DNA from: Flagellimonas eckloniae
GTDB taxonomy: Bacteria > Bacteroidota > Bacteroidia > Flavobacteriales > Flavobacteriaceae
Reading direction: 5' to 3'
Assembly (NCBI RefSeq): GCF_001413955.1
Contig: NZ_LCTZ01000002.1
Span: forward strand, 992,001-1,056,000
Length of the DNA stretch: 64,000 nucleotides
Position numbers and translations under genes: made by a program. Position 1 is the stretch's first letter, and the number at the start of each line of letters is the position of its first letter. The notes under the pieces are model-generated. The model was not told where the DNA came from. It saw only the letters and a program-made list of their open reading frames with translations, and made no database searches. Shown in pieces: positions 1 to 10,056 of this stretch.

Positions 1-1
1 A

Positions 2-1855
2 AAAGCAATTTTCCCTTGGCGTGGTGAAAGTATGGGTTGGTACAGGGATGAATTGGTCAATACTGCCTATAAATTTGATTTTCCAATACATAAACCTTGG
101 TTTGAACTTACCGAAGAACAAAAACAATTGGTCTGGGATGGCAATGAACACTTTACAGGAATACATGCCTTTTTTCAACAGCTGGAAGAAAAAAGTTATA
201 AAATTCAAAACCGAGTGATGCTTTCCCGTTATCGAGGCAAAACCAAATGTTCGGTTTGTAAAGGCAAGCGGCTTAGGGAAGAAGCCAATTATGTAAAAGT
301 TGGAGGGTATTCCATTTCTGATTTGATTGAATTGCCCATCAAAAAGTTGACACCATTTTTTGAAGCATTGGAATTATCGGAACACGATACTACAATTGCC
401 AAGCGTTTACTCAAAGAAATAACTACGCGATTAGACTTTTTAAGTAAAGTGGGCCTAAGTTACCTGACCCTTAATCGAAAATCCAACACGCTTTCAGGAG
501 GTGAAAGTCAACGCATCAACTTGGCAACTTCATTGGGAAGTAGTTTGGTGGGTTCCATGTATATTTTGGATGAGCCAAGCATTGGTTTACACCCAAAAGA
601 TACCGAAAACCTGATTGAAGTATTATTATCCCTTCGGGATTTGGGGAATACCGTTATTGTAGTGGAACATGATGAAGATATTATGAAAGCGGCCGATGAA
701 GTTATAGATATAGGTCCAGAAGCAGGAACCTTGGGTGGCGAAGTAGTGGCCACTGGAAGTTTGGATGCCGTTTTGAAATCAAATTCCTTGACTGCGGATT
801 ATTTAAATGGCACCAAAGAAATTGAAGTGCCAAAGGAACGTAGAAATTCCAAACAATACCTTCAAATAAAAGGAGCCCGGGAAAATAACCTTAAAAATAT
901 TGATGTAACCTTTCCTTTAAATGTACTGACCGTGGTTACGGGAGTATCTGGAAGTGGCAAGAGCACCTTGGTAAAGAAAATAGTATATCCCTCAATTCTA
1001 AAAGAAATTGGAGGTTATGGTGAAAAAGCGGGACAATTCACTAAAATGGAAGGCAAATATTCCCATATTAAACATGTGGAGTTTGTAGATCAGAACCCCA
1101 TTGGGCGTTCCTCACGTTCCAACCCCGTTACCTATATTAAGGCCTATGATGATATCCGCACGCTGTTCTCGTCGCAAAAGTTAAGTAAACTAAGAGGGTA
1201 TCAGCCCAAACATTTTTCTTTTAATGTTGACGGAGGTCGATGTGAAAAATGTAAGGGAGAAGGAGAAATCACAGTAGAAATGCAGTTTATGGCCGATGTG
1301 CATTTGGAATGTGATGTTTGCTCTGGAAAACGCTTTAAAAAAGAAATTCTTGAAGTTAAATTCGAAGGTAAAAGTATTGACGACATTCTAAATCTTACAA
1401 TAGATGAAGCTATTGACCATTTTAAAACTCATTCCCAAGCAAAAGTTGTAAACAAACTTCAACCGCTTCAAGATGTTGGTTTAGGGTATGTTACTTTGGG
1501 ACAGTCCTCCTCTACCCTCTCAGGTGGTGAAGCCCAGCGTATAAAATTAGCTTCATTTTTGGTGAAAGGAAATACCAAAGAAAAAGCCTTGTTCATCTTT
1601 GATGAACCTACCACAGGCTTACATTTTCACGACATTAAAAAACTGCTTAAATCCTTTGATGAATTAATTGGAAAGGGACATTCAGTAATCGTAATCGAAC
1701 ATAATATTGAATTGATCAAATGTGCAGATTACATCATTGATCTTGGACCTGAAGGTGGAGAAAACGGTGGACATTTAGTTGCTGACGGTACTCCAGAAGA
1801 GCTGGTTCAAAATCCGGAATCAATTACCGCTAAATATCTACAATCCAAGATATAA
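2..1855 (+). CDS. UvrA-family excision-repair ATPase, 5'-truncated
   Basis: This is the C-terminal 617 residues of a UvrA-type tandem ABC ATPase; the reading frame is open back to base 2, so about 300 N-terminal residues lie outside the window. Visible in order: a CxxC zinc motif (CSVCKGKRL, near residue 83 of the fragment), an ABC signature LSGGESQR followed by Walker B (YILDEPSIGLHP), a second Walker A (GVSGSGKST), a second zinc module with CEKC and CDVC, and a second signature LSGGEAQR with FIFDEPTTGLH. UvrA proteins bind damaged DNA and load UvrB. I infer a UvrA2-like paralogue rather than the main UvrA because the first half looks compact, but without the N-terminus this cannot be settled. 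No partner gene is adjacent. Confidence 0.9.
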   Translation, partial: KAIFPWRGESMGWYRDELVNTAYKFDFPIHKPWFELTEEQKQLVWDGNEHFTGIHAFFQQLEEKSYKIQNRVMLSRYRGKTKCSVCKGKRLREEANYVKVGGYSISDLIELPIKKLTPFFEALELSEHDTTIAKRLLKEITTRLDFLSKVGLSYLTLNRKSNTLSGGESQRINLATSLGSSLVGSMYILDEPSIGLHPKDTENLIEVLLSLRDLGNTVIVVEHDEDIMKAADEVIDIGPEAGTLGGEVVATGSLDAVLKSNSLTADYLNGTKEIEVPKERRNSKQYLQIKGARENNLKNIDVTFPLNVLTVVTGVSGSGKSTLVKKIVYPSILKEIGGYGEKAGQFTKMEGKYSHIKHVEFVDQNPIGRSSRSNPVTYIKAYDDIRTLFSSQKLSKLRGYQPKHFSFNVDGGRCEKCKGEGEITVEMQFMADVHLECDVCSGKRFKKEILEVKFEGKSIDDILNLTIDEAIDHFKTHSQAKVVNKLQPLQDVGLGYVTLGQSSSTLSGGEAQRIKLASFLVKGNTKEKALFIFDEPTTGLHFHDIKKLLKSFDELIGKGHSVIVIEHNIELIKCADYIIDLGPEGGENGGHLVADGTPEELVQNPESITAKYLQSKI

Positions 1856-2135
1856 TATTAAGGCGTAAATCCTATACGCTAAGGTTTCAATAATCAATGT
1901 CTAGCACTTATTCTTTAAGGCCTAATTATCTGCGCTGTGCTATTTCCATCTAAAAATGGCGTCAATCCAAACCTCGCTTTTGTCAAATACCAACCAGTCT
2001 TTGTGAATTTGTAGCTGCTACCCTTTTTCCATTACCCTATTTTCATTGATTGAACTCTTTAATGCTTTGCTCTTTAGTTAAAACCAGAAAAGTATGGTGT
2101 GAAATTATAGCTGTTAAAATCAATGCCTTAATCTT

Positions 2136-5100
2136 ATGTTCTTCTACTCTTCCCATATGGCGCAAATAAAAAAATATCCCATTACATTTTTGCTTGTCCC
2201 GTTTTTTTTAGTTGCTACAAGTTTTAAGCCTGTGTTCAATAATAACAATCCCAAAACTACATCGATACATCGTGCATCCATAAAGGAATCAAGTAACAAT
2301 TCTACAGCTTTTTATGCCCCAATAATTGGTTTGGTTAAGCAAGGAGTGTTAAATCCTGGTGGAGCCGGAATCCAACCCTGCACAACTATTGATTATACCT
2401 ATTACGTAACCAACGAAAGTACAAACGGGGAATCTTTTGAAGCTGTCACCTTGAGTGATCCATCAGTGGGAATTTTTAATATCAATTTAAATAATAATAT
2501 TGGTGACATCAACACCGATAATTTTCTGGATGATGGTGAGGTATGGATATTCACTATTTCTTATACCATTACGTCAGAGGAAAGAGTTGCCGGTGAAGTG
2601 AGAGCAGAACAAGCAACCGTAAGTGCAAGCTCAAATATTGGAGGCATAACTGACGATTCGCACCCAAGCAATCCTCTTGGAGATGGAGACGAAATAATTG
2701 ATATTAGTGAATGTCAACCCAGGGTTTCACTTATCAAGACCGGGCTATTGGACCCCGCAGGTTTTGTGCCTTGTACTACCATCGAATATTCTTTTTCTGT
2801 CGCCAATGAAAGTTTGGGACCAGAGGAATTTCAAAACATACAAATTGATGACCCAATACTGGGTCCCGGTTCCATTAATGGGCCCATCTTTGATAATGGA
2901 GGTGATGGTAAACTTAGTCCTGGGGAAGCTTGGGAATTCACCGCACTTTATACCATCCAGCAAGATGATCTACAACAAGGAGAAGTACAGAACCAAGCTG
3001 AAATAGAGGTGGAAATCGATGCGACAGGAGATATCATTACTGATTTTTCACATCCAAGCGATTCCCAATCCGATGATTTTACCATAATTGACATAGCTTC
3101 ATGTCAAAATCCTGTGGTTGAAATGCTATTGAACGCGGCGGCCCTACCCGTAGATACCGACGCAGACACTTGTCCTGATGCAATTGATTACATCTATACC
3201 GTTCTCAATTCAGGAAATGTAGATGTGAACATAACATCTTTAATCGATGATCTTAACAATGTGATAAGCTTACCCAACCCGAATAATGGCGATGCTGATA
3301 GTGATAACCAGCTTGATATTGGGGAAGAATGGATTTACACAGCCAGATATGATATTGACCAAACTGATATTGACAACTCTCCCTTGGAAAACCAAGCTAC
3401 CCTTACCAGTGAAATTGTTGGATCACTTACGCAGGTTCCTGACGAACTGTCCCATGAAACAGATTTCACCTCGGCAGGACTAACTTCTGTGGATGTCTCC
3501 GGGACCTGTGCAGATACTGCTGCTATTGGGCTTACTAAGGAGGACACAAGTCTAATAGATGATGATGGAGATGGTTGTAATGATGCTATACAGTACACCT
3601 TTAGAGTGTCGAATGAGGGTAATATTGACCTGAATAATATAGTGCTTAACGATGATCTACAACAATTGGGCAATAATGTTCCGGGGCCATTCTCAGAAAG
3701 TATAAGTACCGATGGTATATTACAAGTAAACGAAGTTTGGGAATACAGAGCCATCTATGATATCACCGAAATGGATGTTATTGGAGTTAATGTAACAGGA
3801 CAAGCACAGGTATTTGCAGATCCTGCTCCTGGGGTTACCATCACGGATTTTTCCCACCATACCCTTTTTGATGATGACGCTGACACCGTAACGAATGTTT
3901 CAGGAACTTGCTATGATACTGTTGAAGTTGGAGTCACCAAATCTTTTGTTCAAACCATTGATTTCGATGCAAACGGCTGTGACGATCAAATAGAATATAC
4001 ATTCACCATACATAATCTTGGAGGTATGGATCTTAACATTACGAATCTGCATGATGATCAACTTAATGATATTACTGCTGGACCATTTAATGAAAGCATA
4101 AATGTAAATGGTGTTTTGGACATTGGTGAAACTTGGCAATATGATGGAATTGGTATTTATAACATCACTGAACCGGACGCAACACTTGGAAGTGTAACAG
4201 GGCGAGCAAGGGTCACGGCACAACCTGTTGGTATAGCAGTTTTTATCATGGATGAATCCCATCCCATTGACGAAACCGATGTCGGCGACACCGTTGTCAA
4301 TATTCCAGGGGCCTGTGCCGATGGTCCATCCATCGCGGTAACTCGAGTCCTGCAAATGATGGACACCGATACGGATGGCTGCAACGACCAAATCGATTTC
4401 ACTATACGAGTATCGAATCCTGGAGGTTTGGATTTGAATTCGGTGGTACTCACGGATGACCAATTGCCCAGCCCAGTAGTTGGGCCGGATACCGAAAGCA
4501 TCAACACTAATGGCATCTTAGAGGTGGGTGAAGAATGGACCTATACCAGTTCCTATGACATAAGCCAAACAGATATTGATGGTGGCGATGTTTTTAGCAA
4601 GGCTGTTGTAGATGCACTGTCCGTTGTGGGGAACTTTCCAGTACAGGATTTTTCCCATCCAACAGACCCAGCAGATGATGCTGACAATGAAATTCTTTTT
4701 TCAGGTGCCTGTGACGATACCGTAGGTGTTTCGATAGTAAGAAGTACCACTTTAGAAGATGGTGGTGGCGACACTTGCATGGATCGCATAGCCATAACCA
4801 TTGAAGTGACCAACACAGGAAATGCGCCTCTGGACAATGTTGTGGTTAATGATGATCTGTTAATCAACCCTCCTGCCCTTTTTTCAAATGGAAACGGAGA
4901 TACTATTCTGGACAGCGGTGAAACTTGGGAGTATACTGGGAGTTATAATCTTGACCAAGCAGATATTGATGGAATAAATGTGATTAGCGGAGCTGATGTC
5001 AGGGCACAACATATAGGTAGCACCTTTCAAGTAGTGGATGATTCGCACCCCTCCTCTCCTAACTTAGATCAGGACAACGATAATGATGTCTCTGGGGCCT

Positions 5101-6989
5101 GTGCGGACACTGCCGAAATCACCTTGACCAGGACCCACAGTCTCTCGGACAGCGATACGGACAACTGCCCGGATACCATCGACTTCACAATCGTAGTCAC
5201 CAACACTGGACAAGTAGGTCTGGACACCGTTGTACTCACGGACGACCAATTGCCAAGCCCAGTGATCGGGCCAAACGACGAAAGCATCAATACCAATGGT
5301 ATTTTAGAGGTAGGTGAAGAATGGACCTATACCGGTTCCTACAATATTACACCAGAGAATATCGCCAATACCCCCTTGATTAGTGATGCAACGGTTATTG
5401 CGGAACCTTTGGGCAGTACCTTCCAGGTTTCAGACAATGATCAAAATAACATAGACCTCTCCAGTGCCTGTGCTAGTTTTTCTGCGGCTGTATCCGTAAC
5501 TCTTTTAGATTCCTTTTCAGATAGCAACAATGATGGATGCGATGATAGGATAATTTACACCTATACGGTTAGCAACATTGGCAGTGCAGATTTGGGTCAG
5601 ATTTTGCTGACAGACGATTTGGGCAATACTATTACTGCCCCTACTCCTAACCCGGGTGATCTTGATAACGACAACGAAATAGACCAGATGGAAGATTGGG
5701 TTTTTACTGCCACCTACTTTATAACCCAGACTGATATTGATAACTCTCCCCAACATCGAATCAATCAAGCAAGTGTTTTAGCGGAACCCATTGGGAGCAC
5801 TACTGATGTGACTTCCGATTCTAACACTACCAACACAGATGTATCAAGCGCATGCCTCAATGACACGGCTTCTATAGGATTGATAAAAACGGCTAGTCTA
5901 TTTGATTCTGATGATGACAATTGCAACGATTCAGTCCTTTATTTCTTCACTGTTGAGAACTTAGGGAACATTGCTCTTGAAAATATTCTTTTAGAGGATT
6001 TCTTTTTTGGCATTACCCTTACGGAACCTAATAGCCGTAACCCCAATGAAGATGAAATTTTGGATATTGGAGAACAATGGAATTATAATCTGGTGCGTCC
6101 CATAGTCCAAGAAGATATTGATAGGACCTTTGTAGAAAATCAGGCCATGGTCACTGCCTACCGTACCGATTTGCCAGATACTTTTATTACGGATTTTTCA
6201 CATCAAAGTACATATACCATGGATGACCCAACACGCATATCCGTTATTGGAGCTTGTATCAATACTTCCGCCGGAATAGGGTTGGTGAAAGCAGGAGTAC
6301 TTTTTGATTCAAATGAAGATGGTTGCCTGGAGAGTATTCGATATACATTTAGAATAGCCAATTTAGGAAATCAGCCCTTGACCGGGTTACTCCTGCGTGA
6401 TGATCTTTTTGAAAACCCGATAGAGGGGCCTCTTTCCGGTGATGACAATGACAACGACATCCTGGAGGTCGATGAAGAATGGACATACACCGTTGTTTAT
6501 GGAATAACCCAAGAAGACTTAAATATAGGGTTCGTTGAAAATCAGGCCACAATAACCGCAAATGTAGTAGAGCAAGAAAATTTTATTGTCAACGACATTT
6601 CCGACAGTGATTTATTTACCAGAGATAATCTTACTAGGGTATCAGTCATAGAAGCTTGCTTAGGAGGCACCATTGGTGATTCTGATTTTAAAATCTTTAC
6701 CGGAATAACTCCAAATGGTGATGGTGTCAATGATTTTTTCAGAATTAGAAGTATAGAAAACTTTCCAGATAATAGCTTGAAAATCTATAATAGATGGGGA
6801 GTGTTGGTATATGAAGCTGAAGAGTATGGAAGTGCCAATAATCTTTTTTCAGGTAATTCTTTTGGTAGGGCAACCGTTGCTGAAGACAGATCATTACCTA
6901 CTGGTACCTATTTCTATATTTTAACATTTTCATCAAACAATCCGGGTAAAGAAAGTTATTCCGGCTATCTATATATTAACAGGGATTAG
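2136..6989 (+). CDS. Giant repetitive adhesin with T9SS type B (CHU_C) sorting domain
   Basis: A 1617-residue secreted protein. The N-terminus has a hydrophobic signal segment (residues about 14-29); the ATG at 2157 would give a tidier signal peptide than the one at 2136. Residues about 65-1515 hold eleven tandem domains of roughly 130 residues related to the DUF11/DUF7507 conserved repeats. Most carry a DxDxDxC acidic-cysteine motif at the start (as in DTDTDGCND), a central L-DD motif, then a GE-W-YT motif, and end in GAC or similar. The last 95 residues (ITPNGDGVNDFF, IYNRWG, LPTGTYFYIL) form a gliding-motility-associated C-terminal domain, the type B sorting signal for the type IX secretion system. 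It is followed within 17 bases by PorP/SprF. Inference: a SprB-like filamentous surface adhesin, possibly calcium-stabilised; its ligand is unknown. Confidence 0.9.
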   Translation: MFFYSSHMAQIKKYPITFLLVPFFLVATSFKPVFNNNNPKTTSIHRASIKESSNNSTAFYAPIIGLVKQGVLNPGGAGIQPCTTIDYTYYVTNESTNGESFEAVTLSDPSVGIFNINLNNNIGDINTDNFLDDGEVWIFTISYTITSEERVAGEVRAEQATVSASSNIGGITDDSHPSNPLGDGDEIIDISECQPRVSLIKTGLLDPAGFVPCTTIEYSFSVANESLGPEEFQNIQIDDPILGPGSINGPIFDNGGDGKLSPGEAWEFTALYTIQQDDLQQGEVQNQAEIEVEIDATGDIITDFSHPSDSQSDDFTIIDIASCQNPVVEMLLNAAALPVDTDADTCPDAIDYIYTVLNSGNVDVNITSLIDDLNNVISLPNPNNGDADSDNQLDIGEEWIYTARYDIDQTDIDNSPLENQATLTSEIVGSLTQVPDELSHETDFTSAGLTSVDVSGTCADTAAIGLTKEDTSLIDDDGDGCNDAIQYTFRVSNEGNIDLNNIVLNDDLQQLGNNVPGPFSESISTDGILQVNEVWEYRAIYDITEMDVIGVNVTGQAQVFADPAPGVTITDFSHHTLFDDDADTVTNVSGTCYDTVEVGVTKSFVQTIDFDANGCDDQIEYTFTIHNLGGMDLNITNLHDDQLNDITAGPFNESINVNGVLDIGETWQYDGIGIYNITEPDATLGSVTGRARVTAQPVGIAVFIMDESHPIDETDVGDTVVNIPGACADGPSIAVTRVLQMMDTDTDGCNDQIDFTIRVSNPGGLDLNSVVLTDDQLPSPVVGPDTESINTNGILEVGEEWTYTSSYDISQTDIDGGDVFSKAVVDALSVVGNFPVQDFSHPTDPADDADNEILFSGACDDTVGVSIVRSTTLEDGGGDTCMDRIAITIEVTNTGNAPLDNVVVNDDLLINPPALFSNGNGDTILDSGETWEYTGSYNLDQADIDGINVISGADVRAQHIGSTFQVVDDSHPSSPNLDQDNDNDVSGACADTAEITLTRTHSLSDSDTDNCPDTIDFTIVVTNTGQVGLDTVVLTDDQLPSPVIGPNDESINTNGILEVGEEWTYTGSYNITPENIANTPLISDATVIAEPLGSTFQVSDNDQNNIDLSSACASFSAAVSVTLLDSFSDSNNDGCDDRIIYTYTVSNIGSADLGQILLTDDLGNTITAPTPNPGDLDNDNEIDQMEDWVFTATYFITQTDIDNSPQHRINQASVLAEPIGSTTDVTSDSNTTNTDVSSACLNDTASIGLIKTASLFDSDDDNCNDSVLYFFTVENLGNIALENILLEDFFFGITLTEPNSRNPNEDEILDIGEQWNYNLVRPIVQEDIDRTFVENQAMVTAYRTDLPDTFITDFSHQSTYTMDDPTRISVIGACINTSAGIGLVKAGVLFDSNEDGCLESIRYTFRIANLGNQPLTGLLLRDDLFENPIEGPLSGDDNDNDILEVDEEWTYTVVYGITQEDLNIGFVENQATITANVVEQENFIVNDISDSDLFTRDNLTRVSVIEACLGGTIGDSDFKIFTGITPNGDGVNDFFRIRSIENFPDNSLKIYNRWGVLVYEAEEYGSANNLFSGNSFGRATVAEDRSLPTGTYFYILTFSSNNPGKESYSGYLYINRD
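4443..4556 (+). repeat. Near-identical DNA repeat inside the adhesin (second copy 5229-5342)
   Basis: About 110 bases here recur 786 bases downstream with only scattered, mostly third-position changes. Both copies encode LTDDQLPSPV-GP, then ESINTNGILEVGEEWTYT. The 786-base period equals 262 codons, two 131-residue domains, so the simplest reading is a two-domain duplication more recent than the other repeats. Confidence 0.75.
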
Positions 6990-7006
6990 CAGTCAACCTT
7001 ACCACC

Positions 7007-7987
7007 ATGAGCAACCTACAAGACCTGGCCAAGAGAAAACCATATATGCAGAAAAAGAAAGCGGTAATCATGATAATGCATGTTTTTGCAGGCTTATATT
7101 GTATTGGTCAACAAGACTCCCAGTATACCCAATATATGTACAATACCCAGGTGATAAATCCAGCCTATGCTGGGTCTAGGGAAACGCTTAGTCTCGGAAT
7201 GTTGGCACGTAGCCAGTGGGTAGGGCTTGAGGGTTCTCCACGTACACTGACTTTTACAGCAAATGCTCCCATAGGTTTGTACAATAGCATGGGGTTAGGG
7301 TTGTCCATTGTCCACGATGAAATTGGTCCAGCTGTAGAGTCAAATATAACAGTTGACTACTCGTACACCATTGACGTTTCCCAAACCGGTAAATTATCTT
7401 TTGGTTTAAAAGGTGGAGTTGATTTATTGGATGTTAATTTTAATAAATTAAGTGTATTTGATCCCAACGACCCCAATTTCCAAAATAACATAGATCAAAA
7501 ATTACAACCCCAAGTTGGAGCGGGTCTATATTTTAAGACTGAAAGATTTTATGCTGGAATGTCAGTTCCCAACTTTTTAAACTCCAAACATTTTGATGAA
7601 AGTGGATTTCAAAATGGAGACACCAATAGTATAGCAGTAGAAAGGCTTCACTATTTTCTTATTCTTGGACATGTTTTTGATTTAAATAGGAATCTAAAGT
7701 TTAAACCCGCAACCTTGGTCAAAACTGTTAGTGGCGCTCCACTGCAATTGGATCTCTCAGCTAACTTTATGTTTAAGGAAAAGTTTGTCTTTGGAGCATC
7801 CTATAGATGGGATGCCTCTATCAGTGCCATGTTAGGTTTCCAATTTTCAAATTCAATTTTTGCTGGATTGGCATATGATTACCAATCAACGGATATTGAA
7901 GCATATAGTGATGGATCATATGAGGTTTTTTTACGATTCGACATCTTTCACAAATCAGACAGGATTATGATTCCTAGATTCTTTTAA
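7007..7987 (+). CDS. PorP/SprF family type IX secretion outer-membrane protein
   Basis: A 326-residue protein with an N-terminal signal segment, then the family hallmark QQDSQYTQYMYN-QVINPAYAG and alternating beta-barrel-like stretches up to a C-terminal aromatic (PRFF). SprF/PorP proteins are outer-membrane partners needed for export or anchoring of the adhesin encoded next to them; in Flavobacterium johnsoniae SprF serves SprB. The gene starts 17 bases after the adhesin and ends 15 bases before the OmpA gene, so the three are almost certainly one operon. The ATG at 7046 (MQKKKAVIMIMH) would give a more typical short signal peptide than the one at 7007; I cannot decide between them. Confidence 0.92.
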   Translation: MSNLQDLAKRKPYMQKKKAVIMIMHVFAGLYCIGQQDSQYTQYMYNTQVINPAYAGSRETLSLGMLARSQWVGLEGSPRTLTFTANAPIGLYNSMGLGLSIVHDEIGPAVESNITVDYSYTIDVSQTGKLSFGLKGGVDLLDVNFNKLSVFDPNDPNFQNNIDQKLQPQVGAGLYFKTERFYAGMSVPNFLNSKHFDESGFQNGDTNSIAVERLHYFLILGHVFDLNRNLKFKPATLVKTVSGAPLQLDLSANFMFKEKFVFGASYRWDASISAMLGFQFSNSIFAGLAYDYQSTDIEAYSDGSYEVFLRFDIFHKSDRIMIPRFF

Positions 7988-8002
7988 GGCAATTTTTATA
8001 AA

Positions 8003-9943
8003 ATGAGTAAGTATAAAATATTGATAGCTGCAGTAGTGTTCCTGATAGTCTATGCAATGCAGGGTCAAAAAAGTAAGGTAAAAAAAGCCAATGAAGAATT
8101 TGATGAATATGCCTATATCGATGCCCGGAAAATATACCTTAAGGTAGTAGATGCTGGCTATGAATCGGCTCAAGTATTCAAAAAATTAGGAGATACCTAC
8201 TATTTTAACGGTGAGTACGGAGAAGCTGTGAAATGGTATAAAAACTTAATGGAAAAATATTCAAAAACCATGGAACCTATATATTACTACCGGGCAGCGC
8301 AAAGCTTTAAAAGTATTGGCGAATATTATCTGTCAAAGAAATTAATGGGTGAGTTTTCCTCCCGATCAGCCAATACAAACTTGGCCAGGAATTTTGTGCG
8401 GGATTATCCCGCCTTGGACAGTCTTGTTGATTTTGAGTCTAAAACATTTGAGATAGAAAACGTGACAAATGATTTGTACAGTTCAGATTTTGGGCCATCC
8501 TTTTTTGGAGATAAACTTGTCTATGCTTCCTCATCTGAAAGTACCCAAGGAGATAAAATTCATGAATGGAACGGAATCCCTTATTTAAATTTATATGAGG
8601 CCACAATTGATGAAGAAGGGAAATTATCCAAACCTACACCATTAAAAGGAGCTATTAATTCTCCCTTACACGAGTCTTCTGCAGTATTTACCAATGATGG
8701 CAGGATCATGTATTTTACTAGAAACAACTATATCAACGGAAAGAAAAAAAAGACTAAGGAAAAATTCATAAGCCTTAAAATATATAAAGCGATAAAACAA
8801 GAGGATGGTTCTTGGGGAGACATTAAAGAGTTACCCTTCAACAGTGATTCGTATTCCGTTGCCCATCCAGCCTTAAGTCCAGATGAAGAACGCCTATATT
8901 TCTCATCAGATATGCCAGGTTCTTATGGCGAATCGGACATCTGGTATGTAAACCTTACTGGGAATTTCTTGTATAGCACCCCAATAAATATGGGGGCCAA
9001 AATTAATACAGAGGCACGAGAAACTTTTCCCTACATCAGTAAAAACAACAACCTCTATTTTTCCAGTGATGGTCACCTTAGTTTAGGGGGGCTGGACATT
9101 TTTGCAATTTCCTTGGAGGAAAACGGCGATTTTAAACAGGTTACTAATTTAAAACAGCCAATAAACACAAATAAGGATGATTTTGGATTTATTATAAACG
9201 AAGAAAAGCAAATTGGATATCTTTCTTCGAATCGTGATGGAAATGCCGGTAGTGTTTCCGATGATATTTATCGAATTTGGGAAAAATGTGGGATAATTAA
9301 TATTGAAGGGGTGATTGCCGATGCTAAAACCGGTAACCCAATAAATAGGTCTTTGGTCACCCTACTAGATGAAAACAATACTATAGTATCCCAGGTAGAT
9401 ACGGATTCTATTGGTCAATACAAATTTGAAGGACTTGTGGATTGTGGCAAACAATACGCTATTAGGGGTGAAAATAACAGTGAAGAATACAATCCCACGG
9501 AAAAAACAATTACCACTCCTCGTGGATCACATAATCTAACCATAAACATTGAATTGGTTCCACCAGATTGTCCTGTTGAAGACCTTGGGTGTAGATTAAA
9601 TCTGCAACCTATTTATTTTGACTATGGTAAATACAAAATACGTCCAGATGCAGAGATTGAATTAGCTAAGATTTTTCAAGCCATGAAAGAATATCCACAA
9701 CTGAAAATTCATATCGAGTCTCACACAGATTCCAAGTCCAGCTATAGTTTTAATCTGAATCTATCAGAAAAAAGAGCTTGGACCACAATGCAGTGGTTAA
9801 TAAACAAGGGTATAGATGGCGGCAGACTTACATATAAAGGCTATGGGGAAACCCAGTTGTTGAATGAATGCTCGAATGGGGTAAGATGTTCAGATGAACA
9901 ACATCAGTTGAATAGAAGATCAATGTTTATAATTCAAAAATAA
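8003..9943 (+). CDS. OmpA family protein with TPR and PD40 propeller (PorE-like)
   Basis: A 646-residue exported protein: signal segment (1-22), TPR-like helices (about 25-130), a PD40/WD40-like propeller with repeated SSDMPGSYGESDIWYV-type blades (about 150-430), a carboxypeptidase-regulatory-like domain (about 435-510), and a C-terminal OmpA peptidoglycan-binding domain (IYFDYGKYKIRPDA, then HTDSKSS and LSEKRA). This architecture matches PorE and related T9SS accessory proteins, which tie the outer-membrane machinery to peptidoglycan. Third gene of the adhesin-PorP operon. The assignment to T9SS rests on neighbourhood and architecture; the peptidoglycan-binding role follows from the OmpA domain. 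Confidence 0.9.
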   Translation: MSKYKILIAAVVFLIVYAMQGQKSKVKKANEEFDEYAYIDARKIYLKVVDAGYESAQVFKKLGDTYYFNGEYGEAVKWYKNLMEKYSKTMEPIYYYRAAQSFKSIGEYYLSKKLMGEFSSRSANTNLARNFVRDYPALDSLVDFESKTFEIENVTNDLYSSDFGPSFFGDKLVYASSSESTQGDKIHEWNGIPYLNLYEATIDEEGKLSKPTPLKGAINSPLHESSAVFTNDGRIMYFTRNNYINGKKKKTKEKFISLKIYKAIKQEDGSWGDIKELPFNSDSYSVAHPALSPDEERLYFSSDMPGSYGESDIWYVNLTGNFLYSTPINMGAKINTEARETFPYISKNNNLYFSSDGHLSLGGLDIFAISLEENGDFKQVTNLKQPINTNKDDFGFIINEEKQIGYLSSNRDGNAGSVSDDIYRIWEKCGIINIEGVIADAKTGNPINRSLVTLLDENNTIVSQVDTDSIGQYKFEGLVDCGKQYAIRGENNSEEYNPTEKTITTPRGSHNLTINIELVPPDCPVEDLGCRLNLQPIYFDYGKYKIRPDAEIELAKIFQAMKEYPQLKIHIESHTDSKSSYSFNLNLSEKRAWTTMQWLINKGIDGGRLTYKGYGETQLLNECSNGVRCSDEQHQLNRRSMFIIQK

Positions 9944-9988
9944 TTATAACTTTATGATTATCAATAATTTATAACTTAAATTATTTTT

Positions 9989-10004
9989 TGGCACGCTGTT
10001 TGGT
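9989..10004 (+). promoter_or_regulatory. Near-consensus sigma-54 (-24/-12) promoter
   Basis: TGGCACG-CTGT-TTGGT matches the RpoN consensus TGGCACG-N4-TTGCW at every defined position except the C of the -12 GC. The -24 GG and -12 G have correct spacing. Predicted start of transcription is about 10015, leaving a leader of roughly 40 bases before the ATG at 10057. The element argues against a TTG start at 9988, which would overlap the promoter. Confidence 0.75.
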
Positions 10005-10056
10005 AATAACTAGTCGGGATGTAAATAGTTGCATTCGGAATTTAAAACCTTATAGT

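Noticed and set aside
1856..2135. Possible regulatory RNA upstream of the adhesin
   Set aside because: No stable hairpin series, no conserved riboswitch motif and no clear promoter could be seen in these 280 bases.
3900..4463. 187-codon minus-strand open frame within the adhesin gene
   Set aside because: It runs opposite to eleven well-conserved repeats, has no signal, domain or promoter, and similar antisense frames recur at equivalent repeat positions, as expected from codon bias.
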